From positions 1 to 49,986 of the forward strand of contig UQKQ01000013.1 in NCBI GenBank assembly GCA_900541645.1: DNA of 49,986 bases, written 5' to 3'. A program made the position numbers and the translations under genes. Below the pieces are notes generated by a model that searched no databases, was not told where the DNA came from, and worked only from the letters and a program-made list of their open reading frames with translations. This document shows positions 43,041 through 49,986 of this stretch, one piece after another (position 1 is the stretch's first letter; each line of letters begins with the position of its first letter). This stretch comes from an uncultured Collinsella sp. (GTDB taxonomy: Bacteria > Actinomycetota > Coriobacteriia > Coriobacteriales > Coriobacteriaceae).

Positions 43041-44411
43041 ATGGACCAGCGTTCCGTACGCGATATTCTTGCCGGTAAAACCTACTTTATCCGCACCTTT
43101 GGCTGCCAGATGAATCAGCACGATTCCGAGCGCGTGAGCGGTCTGCTCGATTCGTATGGTTGCCTCATGGCGCTCGATCCCGAGCATGCCGATATCGTTG
43201 TCTTCATGACATGCTGTGTGCGTGAGGCCGCCGATACTCGCCTGTACGGTCAGTGCAATTCCTGCAAAAGCCTGCCGCCTTCGCCTTCGGGCAAGCGTGT
43301 GGTTGCCGTGGGCGGCTGCATCGCGCAGCGTGATGGCGAGGGCCTGCTCACCAACGTCGATAACGTCAATGTCATCTTTGGCACGCATTCTATCGCACAT
43401 GTGGCCGAGCTCATTGCCGAGGCGTTCCTTGACGGCAAGCGTCATATCCGCACCAATGAGCATGAGGATACGGATGCCATGAGCATGCCGTGGCATCGCG
43501 AGACCCAGTATCACGCCTGGGTGCCCATCATGACGGGCTGCAATAATTTCTGCACCTACTGCATCGTGCCGTACGTGCGCGGTCGCGAAAAGAGCCGCCC
43601 CTTCGAGGAGATTGTCGACGAGGTGACCGGTTTGGTGCGCCAGGGCGTGCGCGAGATCACACTGTTGGGCCAAAACGTTAACTCATATGGTCGCGATCTG
43701 TTTGGCAAGCCGCGTTTTGCCGATCTGCTGCGTGCCGTGGGCGATACGGGTGTGGAGCGCATCTTCTTTACGTCTTCGCATCCCAAGGACCTGTTGCCCG
43801 AGACCATCGACGCCATGGCCGAGACGCCTGCCGTTATGCCGCAGCTGCATCTGGCCGTCCAGTCAGGTTCGACGCGGATCCTCAAAGAGATGAATCGCCG
43901 TTATACACGCGAGGACTATCTGGGCCTGGTCGATCGCATTCGCAACCGCATGCCCGATATCGCGCTCTCGACCGACATTATCGTTGGCTTCCCGGGCGAG
44001 ACTGAAGAAGACTTTGAGCAGACGCTCTCACTTGCCGAGACGGTCCGCTATGCTCAGGCATATACCTTCATCTATTCCAAGCGCGCCGGTACCCCGGCCG
44101 CCGAGATTGACGATCCTACGCCGCATGAGGTTATTCTCGAGCGTTTCAATCGCCTTGTTAAGGTTATCGAGACCACGGCACACGAGTATAACCAGGGCGA
44201 GCTTCATACTGTGGTTTCCGCGCTCATTGAGGGAACGAGTAAAAAGAACGATGCGGTCCTGCTGGGCAAGAGTCCCAAGAATCAGACCGTGCATGCGCCT
44301 ATCCCCGTGGGTTACAGCATCGATCAGCTTGTTGGCAAGATCGTTGATGTTGACGTTGACGTTGCCAAGACCTGGTATTTGTTCGGTTCTGTTGTGGGCG
44401 AGCCGCGCTAA
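43041..44411 (+). CDS. miaB: tRNA-2-methylthio-N6-dimethylallyladenosine synthase MiaB
   Basis: A radical SAM methylthiotransferase acting on i6A37 of tRNA, the product of MiaA encoded next. The 456-residue protein has TFGCQMNQHDSE, CCVRE, GGCIAQ for the second cluster and the triad C167-x3-C171-x2-C174 (GCNNFCTYC), ending in a TRAM domain. ATG 43041 has TAGGA about 9 bases upstream; ATG 43035 is 2 codons longer. The stop overlaps the miaA start (TAATG). Confidence 0.95.
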   Translation: MDQRSVRDILAGKTYFIRTFGCQMNQHDSERVSGLLDSYGCLMALDPEHADIVVFMTCCVREAADTRLYGQCNSCKSLPPSPSGKRVVAVGGCIAQRDGEGLLTNVDNVNVIFGTHSIAHVAELIAEAFLDGKRHIRTNEHEDTDAMSMPWHRETQYHAWVPIMTGCNNFCTYCIVPYVRGREKSRPFEEIVDEVTGLVRQGVREITLLGQNVNSYGRDLFGKPRFADLLRAVGDTGVERIFFTSSHPKDLLPETIDAMAETPAVMPQLHLAVQSGSTRILKEMNRRYTREDYLGLVDRIRNRMPDIALSTDIIVGFPGETEEDFEQTLSLAETVRYAQAYTFIYSKRAGTPAAEIDDPTPHEVILERFNRLVKVIETTAHEYNQGELHTVVSALIEGTSKKNDAVLLGKSPKNQTVHAPIPVGYSIDQLVGKIVDVDVDVAKTWYLFGSVVGEPR

Positions 44412-45349
44412 TGGTTGCTCCCGGGGCAGGTCTTTCCGCCGTTGCGATCGTCGGTCCGACGGCGGTTGGTAAAAGCGATGTTGCCGACCGTTTGGCAGCT
44501 CGTCTTTCGTCTGAAGTGCTGTCGTGCGATGCGATGCAAATCTATCGCGGCATGGACATCGGTACCGCAAAGATGGCGCCCGATGAGTGCACGGCGCCGC
44601 TGCGTCTCGTCGACATTGTAGAGCCGGGTGTGGCATATTCTGCTGCGCTTTATCAGGCTGACGCTCGCGCGCATGTTGAACGTCTCCTTGGTTTGGGTTG
44701 CCTGCCGGTTTTTTGCGGAGGTACGGGGCTATATCTCAAGGCCGCCCTTGATGAGATGGACTTTCCCTCGGGTGAACTTGAGGACGATCGTCGTGCGGGC
44801 TATCAGGAGCTTGCCGAGCGTATTGGCGAGGAAGAACTGCATGCCCTGCTTGCCGAGCGCGATCCAGAATCGGCTGCTGTTATTCATCCCCATAACGTGC
44901 GGCGTGTGATTCGCGCGCTCGAAATGCACGATGATGGGGTTTCCTATGCGCAGCAAAAGTCGCAGTTTAGTGTTCCGCGCGAGCATTATCATGCGTTATG
45001 GTTTGGCCTGACGCGAAATCGCGAGGTGCTCTATGAACGCATTAACCTGCGCGTCGATCTGATGTTTGAGCAGGGTCTTGTCGATGAGGTCCGCGGTCTT
45101 ATGGACCAGGGGCTGGGAGATGCCCTGACGTCGATGCAGGCAATTGGCTATAAAGAGATCATCGATGCTTTCAATGGCGTGATGAGCATGGATGAAGCTC
45201 GCGAACTCATTAAGATGCGTTCGCGTCGTTATGCCAAGCGTCAGCTTTCGTGGTTTAAGCGCGATGACCGTATCGTGTGGTTTGATATGGATGAATGTAC
45301 GATCGATGGGGTCGTTGAGGATATCCTGCATCGTATTGAGGCTGCCTAA
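44411..45349 (+). CDS. miaA: tRNA dimethylallyltransferase MiaA
   Basis: Adds a dimethylallyl group to A37 of tRNAs reading UNN codons. The 312-residue protein has the P-loop GPTAVGKS at 15-22, SCDAMQIYRGMDIGTAK and the C-terminal QAIGYKEI and RRYAKRQLSWFKRD motifs. It is joined to both neighbours by TAATG overlaps, so miaB-miaA-hflX are translationally coupled. Confidence 0.96.
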   Translation: MVAPGAGLSAVAIVGPTAVGKSDVADRLAARLSSEVLSCDAMQIYRGMDIGTAKMAPDECTAPLRLVDIVEPGVAYSAALYQADARAHVERLLGLGCLPVFCGGTGLYLKAALDEMDFPSGELEDDRRAGYQELAERIGEEELHALLAERDPESAAVIHPHNVRRVIRALEMHDDGVSYAQQKSQFSVPREHYHALWFGLTRNREVLYERINLRVDLMFEQGLVDEVRGLMDQGLGDALTSMQAIGYKEIIDAFNGVMSMDEARELIKMRSRRYAKRQLSWFKRDDRIVWFDMDECTIDGVVEDILHRIEAA

Positions 45350-46638
45350 TGGCCCGTTTCCCCCTTGTTCCCACGGCACCCGAGCCCGAGCGTGCCATTT
45401 TAGTTGGTGTTGAGTGGCGCGACAATGCATGGCCACTCGATCGATCGCTCGATGAGCTGGAACGCCTTGCCCACACGGCTGGTGCCCAGTGCGTGGCACG
45501 CTTGTCGCAGCGTTTGGTAAAGCCGTATCCTAAATCGTTTATCGGTTCCGGTAAGGTTGAAGAGCTGTGCGGCCTGGTGCATCGCATGGATGCCGATGTC
45601 GTTATTTTTGACGACGACCTGACCCCCTCGCAGCAATCCTATTTGGAGAAAGCCGTGGGCGAGCCGGTAAAGATTATCGATCGTACAGCACTGATCCTGG
45701 ATATCTTTGGCCTGCATGCTCAGACGCGTGAGGGACGCCTGCAGGTACAGCTGGCACAGCTTCAATATTTGTTGCCTCGCCTGCGTGGCATGTGGAGCCA
45801 TCTCGCCAAGGAGCAGACGCGCGGCGGCATCGGCTCACGTTTTGGTCAGGGCGAAAGTCAGCTCGAGGTCGACCGTCGCCTCATTCGTAATAAGATCGCT
45901 GCGCTTCGTCGTGAGCTCAAGCAGGTTGAACAGCGTCGTGATGTTCAATCCAAGAGTCGCATTGAGTCACCGGCGTTTCGCGTCGCGTTAGCCGGTTATA
46001 CCAATGCCGGTAAATCGACGTTACTCAATCGTCTGACCGGCTCTACGGTACTTTCGCAGGACAAGCTGTTTGCTACGCTCGACCCGACGACGCGTTCGTA
46101 TCGTCTGCCCGGCGGTCGCGGCATGACGATTACCGATACCGTCGGCTTTATTCAAAAGCTGCCCCATGGTCTGGTCGATGCCTTTAAATCGACGCTGTCC
46201 GAGGTTTTGGGTGCCGATCTAATTCTCAAAGTCGTAGATGCGTCTGACGAGGACTATGAGCGGCAGCTGGAGGCTGTCGACCGCGTGCTTGATGAGATCG
46301 GCGCCGGAGAGCGTTTAACGCTGACCGTATTCAATAAAATCGATCTTCTCGATAGCGTCGATCGATTGAGTTTCCGTCGTCGCTATCCGGAGGCCGTTCT
46401 GTTCTCGGCCCAAACGGGCGAGGGGCTCGACGATCTCGTCGACCGGATTGCTCGCGAGGCAGCTGCCACCGATGTGTTGCTCTCCGCTGATATCCCGTAT
46501 CGTGAGGGCGCTCTCATCACGCTGGTGCATGAGCAGGGAACCCTTCTGCATGAGGAATATCTCGAGGACGGCGTTCGCATTGTGGCGAAGTTGCCGGCTC
46601 GTATTGCACCGCGGCTCGAGCGTTATCGCACCGAGTAG
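45349..46638 (+). CDS. hflX: Ribosome-splitting GTPase HflX
   Basis: Dissociates stalled 70S ribosomes, especially under heat or antibiotic stress. The 429-residue protein has an N-terminal HflX domain, the helical QLAQLQYLLPRLRGMWSHL linker with RGGIGSRFGQGESQLE, and the GTPase domain with G1 GYTNAGKS, DTVGFI and NKID. The miaA-hflX order is widespread. Its 3' end overlaps the convergent DUF1624 gene by 16 bases, with no terminator visible between them. Confidence 0.95.
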   Translation: MARFPLVPTAPEPERAILVGVEWRDNAWPLDRSLDELERLAHTAGAQCVARLSQRLVKPYPKSFIGSGKVEELCGLVHRMDADVVIFDDDLTPSQQSYLEKAVGEPVKIIDRTALILDIFGLHAQTREGRLQVQLAQLQYLLPRLRGMWSHLAKEQTRGGIGSRFGQGESQLEVDRRLIRNKIAALRRELKQVEQRRDVQSKSRIESPAFRVALAGYTNAGKSTLLNRLTGSTVLSQDKLFATLDPTTRSYRLPGGRGMTITDTVGFIQKLPHGLVDAFKSTLSEVLGADLILKVVDASDEDYERQLEAVDRVLDEIGAGERLTLTVFNKIDLLDSVDRLSFRRRYPEAVLFSAQTGEGLDDLVDRIAREAAATDVLLSADIPYREGALITLVHEQGTLLHEEYLEDGVRIVAKLPARIAPRLERYRTE

Positions 46639-47327
46639 ACGAGCTCCAAAATGCCCAGAATGATGGGCTGATGCAGCAGATAAAAGGGGAGAGCGTGACG
46701 TCCAAGGCTGGCGAGCGCCGGCAGGGGGTTGGCGTAGGCCCAGCTAGGGACGGTCTCATCGATTCCCTGCGCTATGTGTGCGGCGAAGTATCCTGCAAGA
46801 TACATAAAGATAAACGGGATGATGGGGTAGTAATCACCCGAGACAAACCCAGGGCTCGGAAATCCCAGCCACGCCAGGTAGGGGACAGGGTAGATCGTTT
46901 TGGGGATGCTCCAGGTGAGGGCGAACAACACAAGGCATAGGGGCATGCCCCATCTCGCCGTTATCTTCTTAAGGACGGGATCGGTCAACGCCACGATGCC
47001 GGTGCATGCGGCCATGCAGTAGATGATGCCAAAATTAACCGAATCGTCGACTGAGACAAGTGTTGTTGCCAACCAGACAACGAGTGCTGCTAAGGCGTAT
47101 TTGGCGGCACGTTTGATATTGTTGCGCGAAAGAGTACACATCCAACCCGCGATAAACAAAAATACCCAGCTGATGCTGGCGCGCCAGACGTCTTGAAAGA
47201 CAGTCTGGGTAAACCAAGGCATATCCCAGCCGTACAGGTAGGCAAGATCATAGCAAGCGTGAAAACCTGCCATAGAAATCATCGTAAACCCGCGGACGGT
47301 ATCAAAGATGGTGATGCGTTTTTGCAT
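46623..47327 (-). CDS. DUF1624 / heparan-alpha-glucosaminide N-acetyltransferase-like membrane protein
   Basis: A 234-residue polytopic membrane protein with about seven helices. Near the N-terminus it has FDTVRGFTMISMAGFHACYDL and later ISWVFLFIAGWM; LGRHALPFYLLHQPI near the C-terminus is typical of the DUF1624/acyltransferase-3 group. A catalytic activity cannot be assigned. The ATG overlaps the lexA stop (TAATG), so the gene is in the lexA transcript and should be SOS-induced with it. Its end overlaps hflX tail to tail. Confidence 0.75.
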   Translation of the reverse strand: MQKRITIFDTVRGFTMISMAGFHACYDLAYLYGWDMPWFTQTVFQDVWRASISWVFLFIAGWMCTLSRNNIKRAAKYALAALVVWLATTLVSVDDSVNFGIIYCMAACTGIVALTDPVLKKITARWGMPLCLVLFALTWSIPKTIYPVPYLAWLGFPSPGFVSGDYYPIIPFIFMYLAGYFAAHIAQGIDETVPSWAYANPLPALASLGRHALPFYLLHQPIILGILELVYSVR

Positions 47328-47971
47328 TACGAGAACCGGCGCATCAAGCCGACGACTTTGCCCAGGATAACGGGATTCGTTGCATAGATAGGCTCCATGG
47401 TGTCATTCTCAGGCTGCAGGCGTACGCGTCCCTGCTCCTTGTAGAACGTCTTGACGGTCGCTGAACCATCGATCATGGCCACGACAATTTCGCCGTTCAT
47501 GGCATTCTTTTGTTCACGGACAATGATGTAATCGCCATTGAAGATGCCGACATTGATCATTGAGCTCCCATGCACCTCAAGGATAAAGGAACCCTGATCA
47601 GTCGCGATTTCGGTCGGGATAGTAAACGTGTCTTCGATATTCTGCTCGGCCAGAATGGGGATCCCAGCCGCGACGCGACCAACGAGCGGTAGCGAGACCG
47701 TTCCGCGAGGTGCGGTGGGCTCGTCAGATTTAGAAATTGAGACAGAGGAACCGTCCTCGTTAAAGAGTTCCAGGGCGCGCGGTTTGGTGGCATCGCGCTT
47801 GAGTAGCCCGCGCGCCTCCAGGGCAGAGAGATGGGCGTGCACGGTGCTTGGGGAGGAAAGGCCCACGGCAGAAGCCATCTCGCGCACGCTGGGCGGATAA
47901 CCCTTCTCCTGCTGATATTCCTTGATGAAGTCGTAAATTTGCTGCTGACGCTTGGTAATTTTGCGAGCCAT
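47327..47971 (-). CDS. lexA: SOS repressor LexA
   Basis: Represses SOS genes and cleaves itself when RecA filaments form. The 214-residue protein has an N-terminal winged helix (IYDFIKEYQQEKGYPPSVREMA), the A102-G103 cleavage bond (RVAAGIPIL), catalytic S137 (HGSSM) and K174 (ATVKTF). ATG 47971 is preferred: AGAGAGG lies about 8 bases upstream, and the longer in-frame starts at 47992 and 48076 run through LexA boxes. It is divergent from the LysM gene, with three boxes between them. Confidence 0.96.
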   Translation of the reverse strand: MARKITKRQQQIYDFIKEYQQEKGYPPSVREMASAVGLSSPSTVHAHLSALEARGLLKRDATKPRALELFNEDGSSVSISKSDEPTAPRGTVSLPLVGRVAAGIPILAEQNIEDTFTIPTEIATDQGSFILEVHGSSMINVGIFNGDYIIVREQKNAMNGEIVVAMIDGSATVKTFYKEQGRVRLQPENDTMEPIYATNPVILGKVVGLMRRFS

Positions 47972-47994
47972 CAGGGCATCCTCTCTACCCATGT

Positions 47995-48008
47995 CAAACA
48001 AATGTTCG
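47995..48008. promoter_or_regulatory. LexA box A (lexA-proximal)
   Basis: CAAACAAATGTTCG fits CRAAC-N4-GTTCG with one half-site change. It lies 24 bases upstream of the lexA start and probably serves autoregulation. Confidence 0.65.
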
Positions 48009-48016
48009 AATTTTGC

Positions 48017-48046
48017 TTGACAGGAACAACTGTTCGAAGATAATAA
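48017..48046 (+). promoter_or_regulatory. LysM gene promoter
   Basis: TTGACA (48017-48022) and TAATAA (48041-48046) are 18 bases apart. LexA box B fills the spacer, exactly as in the recA promoter. Confidence 0.8.
48023..48036. promoter_or_regulatory. LexA box B
   Basis: GGAACAACTGTTCG, a GAAC-N4-GTTC site between the -35 and -10 of the LysM gene. Confidence 0.85.
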
Positions 48047-48050
48047 TAAC

Positions 48051-48064
48051 CGAACATTCGTTCT
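48051..48064. promoter_or_regulatory. LexA box C
   Basis: CGAACATTCGTTCT, a GAAC-N4-GTTC site covering the predicted start of transcription of the LysM gene. Box B to box C spacing is 28 bases centre to centre. Confidence 0.8.
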
Positions 48065-48131
48065 CGCGCTAGACATTTTTGTCCGCGCGGCTTGATAAAA
48101 CTGTTCTCAGCAAAACACGCGAGAGGAGAAC

Positions 48132-48584
48132 ATGATGAACGCAACGAATATGGTCCAGGGAAACCTCGCCCTTAAGCTCGAGACGCCTGCAGAACCCGCT
48201 TTTACGGTTGTTCAGGGTGGCCGCTCCGGCATTCAACCTTTGACCGTACAGCCTGCTCGCAATCAGCAGGCTGTAGTCGCGCCGGCCCGCGTTGCCCTGA
48301 AGGTTCCGACGATTGTCGCCGTCGCCGTTGCGCTTACGCTCTTCTTTGTCCTCGCTACTTCGGTCTTTAGCGCTCGTCACGCCGCGTATGCCGAGTCCGT
48401 TTCCAACATTACTTACGAGACCATTCGCGTTCAGACTGGCGATTCTCTTTGGTCGCTTGCCGAGGAATATCCAATCGAAGGCCTTTCCACGCAAGAGACT
48501 TCCGACATGATCCGTAACGTCAATCATCTGGAGCATGGTTCGCTCGCCGCCGGTGCGCATCTTAAGGTTCCTGCTCGTTCGTAA
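48132..48584 (+). CDS. LysM-domain membrane protein, SOS cell-division inhibitor (YneA-like)
   Basis: A 150-residue protein with a cytoplasmic N-terminus, one membrane helix (about 58-82) and an extracellular LysM domain (about 95-148; IRVQTGDSLWSLAEEYP). YneA of Bacillus is a small membrane LysM protein, divergent from lexA, that halts septation during SOS. Gene position, architecture and two LexA boxes in the promoter agree. The 57-residue cytoplasmic part is longer than in YneA. AGAGGAG precedes ATG 48132; ATG 48135 is equally possible. Confidence 0.85.
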   Translation: MMNATNMVQGNLALKLETPAEPAFTVVQGGRSGIQPLTVQPARNQQAVVAPARVALKVPTIVAVAVALTLFFVLATSVFSARHAAYAESVSNITYETIRVQTGDSLWSLAEEYPIEGLSTQETSDMIRNVNHLEHGSLAAGAHLKVPARS

Positions 48585-48597
48585 TCATTATCGCGCT

Positions 48598-48641
48598 GCG
48601 CATGGTACCCTTGTTATCGTTTAAGAGGAGGTACCATGCGC
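48598..48641 (+). promoter_or_regulatory. 12-bp inverted repeat covering the nrdR start codon
   Basis: GCGCATGGTACC (48598-48609) is perfectly complementary to GGTACCATGCGC (48630-48641). The right arm contains the last bases of the SD (GAGGAGG, 48625-48631) and the AUG at 48636-48638. The loop is 20 bases. In mRNA this would close the nrdR initiation site. Confidence 0.65.
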
Positions 48642-49079
48642 TGTCCCAAATGCGGCAAGGCACATACCCGCGTCGTTGATTCTCGTATGCAGGAGTCAAA
48701 TAACACCATTAAGCGCCGTCGCGAATGTTGCTCGTGTAACTATCGCTTTACAACGTTCGAGCGATGCGAAGACCCAATCGAGGTCATTAAGTCAGACGGA
48801 ACCAAGCAGCGGTTCGATCGCAATAAGCTGCTCGTCGGCTTGATGCGAGCCACCATCAAGCGCGATATCGACACTAAGAAGCTCAATGAGATTATCGATG
48901 ACATCGAGGTCGAGCTGCGCTCTCGCACGCTGACGGCCGTCACGTCCCATGAGTTGGGTGACATGGTGCTCAAGCGCTTGGCCAAGATTGACAAGGTGGC
49001 GTACATCCGCTTTGCCTCGGTCTACCGCGATTTCAAAGACGTCGATGAGTTTCTGCAAGAGCTCGACAAGCTAAGGTGA
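48636..49079 (+). CDS. nrdR: Transcriptional repressor NrdR
   Basis: Represses ribonucleotide reductase genes in response to ATP/dATP. The 147-residue protein has an N-terminal zinc ribbon (C3, C6, C31, C34) and an ATP-cone (about 49-139). Its place beside lexA, the LysM gene and dut links DNA-precursor supply to DNA repair. Translation may be limited by the hairpin over its start. Confidence 0.96.
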   Translation: MRCPKCGKAHTRVVDSRMQESNNTIKRRRECCSCNYRFTTFERCEDPIEVIKSDGTKQRFDRNKLLVGLMRATIKRDIDTKKLNEIIDDIEVELRSRTLTAVTSHELGDMVLKRLAKIDKVAYIRFASVYRDFKDVDEFLQELDKLR

Positions 49080-49083
49080 TTCC

Positions 49084-49527
49084 ATGCCCAACATTACCGT
49101 CAACATAAAGCGTCTCGATCCCACCGTCGAGCTTCCCAAATACGCCCATCCCACCGATGCCGGCTTGGATTTGCGCTCCAACGAGGACTGCGTCCTGAAG
49201 CCCTTCGAACGCCGTCTGGTCTCTACTGGGCTGGCCATCGCCCTGCCCGACGGCTACGCCGGCTTCGTCCAGCCCCGCAGCGGCTTGGCCATCAAGCAGG
49301 GCCTGTCTATAGTCAACACGCCGGGCCTCATTGACGCCCACTACCGAGGAGAACTCAAGGTTATCCTTATCAACCTGGATCCCACCAACGACATCCAAAT
49401 CAACAAAGGCGACCGCATCGCCCAGCTCGTCATCCAAGAAGTCCCCACGGTCAACCTCGTAGAAGTAGAAGAACTAGACAAAACCGACCGAGGCAAAGGA
49501 GGCTTCGGCTCCAGCGGCATCGCCTAG
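49084..49527 (+). CDS. dut: Deoxyuridine 5'-triphosphate nucleotidohydrolase (dUTPase)
   Basis: Hydrolyses dUTP to dUMP and keeps uracil out of DNA. The 147-residue trimeric-type dUTPase has all five motifs: DAGLDLRS, PRSGLAIKQG, the NTPGLIDAHYRGE segment, GDRIAQLVI and RGKGGFGSSG. It starts 4 bases after nrdR. Codon use in the last third is richer in AAA, GAA, GTA and CTA than in the neighbours. Confidence 0.96.
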   Translation: MPNITVNIKRLDPTVELPKYAHPTDAGLDLRSNEDCVLKPFERRLVSTGLAIALPDGYAGFVQPRSGLAIKQGLSIVNTPGLIDAHYRGELKVILINLDPTNDIQINKGDRIAQLVIQEVPTVNLVEVEELDKTDRGKGGFGSSGIA

Positions 49528-49542
49528 GGCGCCCGTATCCCT

Positions 49543-49645
49543 CCCGCCCGGGGCTTACCTATATCATTCCATGCTCAAACATTCTCGCGTCGCTTCGCTC
49601 GCTGCGAAACTGCGCGTGGAACGATATAGGTAAGCCCCGGGCGGG
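49543..49645. repeat. Long palindrome downstream of dut
   Basis: Perfect 23-base arms (49543-49565 and 49623-49645) continue after one mismatch with eight more pairs (49567-49574 with 49614-49621). The centre contains a small TTCGC/GCGAA hairpin. It starts 15 bases after dut and could act as a terminator, though no T tract follows. Its centre does not match the two elements between pnp and rnj. Confidence 0.75.
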
Positions 49646-49680
49646 CGGCTACTCGCTTGAAACAATATTTACTTTTCTAG

Positions 49681-49725
49681 TAAGTCGATGCGATGAAGGG
49701 ACGCCTCCTTTGTCGCATCGACTTA
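49681..49725. repeat. 13-bp hairpin before the transposase region
   Basis: TAAGTCGATGCGA (49681-49693) pairs perfectly with TCGCATCGACTTA (49713-49725), with a smaller AAGG/CCTT stem inside. It may mark the element boundary or be a terminator; no T tract follows. Confidence 0.6.
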
Positions 49726-49733
49726 GGCTTATA

Positions 49734-49893
49734 GGACAAAATGTGTGTCCACGTTGGGGGCATCGGCGCAGGTCGATGCCCCTTTTTCAGCCGTTTAAAT
49801 TCCGTGCCCACTTTTAACCGCTCGGACAGAATGTGTGTCCGGTTGCCTATCGTTCCCGCAGGTAGATAACCTTTTCCGGAACCGTTAAATACC
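49734..49893 (+). repeat. Tandem repeat of a 17-base box plus terminator-like hairpin
   Basis: GGACAAAATGTGTGTCC (49734-49750) and GGACAGAATGTGTGTCC (49824-49840) lie 90 bases apart. Each is followed by a hairpin with its own sequence (49757-49765/49774-49782, then TTTTT; 49841-49851/49861-49871, then TTTT) and then by CCGTTTAAAT or CCGTTAAAT. Both units precede the transposase start. Confidence 0.7.
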
Positions 49894-49911
49894 CTTTCGG
49901 AAGAGGTGCCC

Positions 49912-49986
49912 ATGAAGGCCGTTTATTGCCCCTACTGCGGCGGTCGGACCAAGCGCAACGGCAGGACCTCATCGGGGTCCCAGCGG
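49912..49986 (+). CDS. Transposase, N-terminal fragment cut by the window end
   Basis: 25 codons are visible: MKAVYCPYCGGRTKRNGRTS and five more residues. The CxxCGG...KRNGRTSSG pattern is the zinc-ribbon start of transposases such as those of the IS1249 and IS1 groups; a family cannot be fixed from this length. GGAAGAGG lies about 8 bases upstream. Confidence 0.6.
   Translation, partial: MKAVYCPYCGGRTKRNGRTSSGSQR

Overview
The window looks like the chromosome of a Gram-positive, high-GC member of the Coriobacteriia, most likely Collinsella or a close relative. This is an inference. It rests on roughly 60% GC with strong G/C third positions, a mycobacterial-type integration host factor (mIHF) next to gmk and rpoZ, RNase J and RNase Y together, a SpoVS protein, LexA boxes of the CGAAC-N4-GTTCG kind, and no outer-membrane genes. 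Nearly all of it is a dense core-genome segment on the + strand. Start codons often overlap the preceding stop (TGATG, TAATG, ATGA), which implies long co-transcribed runs.

Layout. 1-450: the 3' end of an IS3-like element, a terminator and rpmB on the minus strand. 694-6177: a complete UMP-synthesis operon pyrR-pyrB-pyrC-pyrK-pyrD-pyrF behind a leader that can fold as a PyrR-type attenuator (carAB is not here). 6300-8870: mihF, gmk, rpoZ and thiI, closed by a strong terminator. 8934-13095: DNA-uptake genes comEA and comEC, then holA. 13229-25502: translation, tRNA-modification, chaperone and envelope genes (rpsT, lepA, dus, hemW, a membrane-anchored DnaJ variant, dnaJ, mtaB, phoH, ybeY, dgkA, era, recO, rpsO). 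25652-30209: pnp and the RNase J gene, separated by 640 non-coding bases holding two giant hairpin elements. 30211-37594: ftsK, a rodZ-like gene, yajQ, rimO, pgsA and cinA. 37701-39704: recA and recX behind a LexA-controlled promoter. 39962-46638: rny, an orphan GHKL ATPase gene, spoVS, miaB, miaA and hflX. 46623-47971 (minus): lexA followed by a DUF1624-type membrane protein. 48132-49527: a LysM protein (SOS), nrdR and dut. 49528-49986: three kinds of palindromic DNA and the start of a transposase.

How the genes work together. The SOS circuit is visible in one view: three LexA boxes between divergent lexA and the LysM gene, and a perfect box inside the recA promoter spacer. RNA turnover is heavily represented (pnp, rnj, rny, ybeY). 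Competence and recombination genes (comEA, comEC, recA, recX, recO) may share an operator: TTTGGTC is repeated on an approximately 11-bp pitch upstream of both recA and comEA.

The most unusual structure is the pair of 139-145-bp palindromic elements between pnp and rnj. They share an 87-bp core in opposite orientation, carry three compensatory base-pair changes in an apical hairpin, and are each enclosed by long perfect arms that are unrelated between the two copies.
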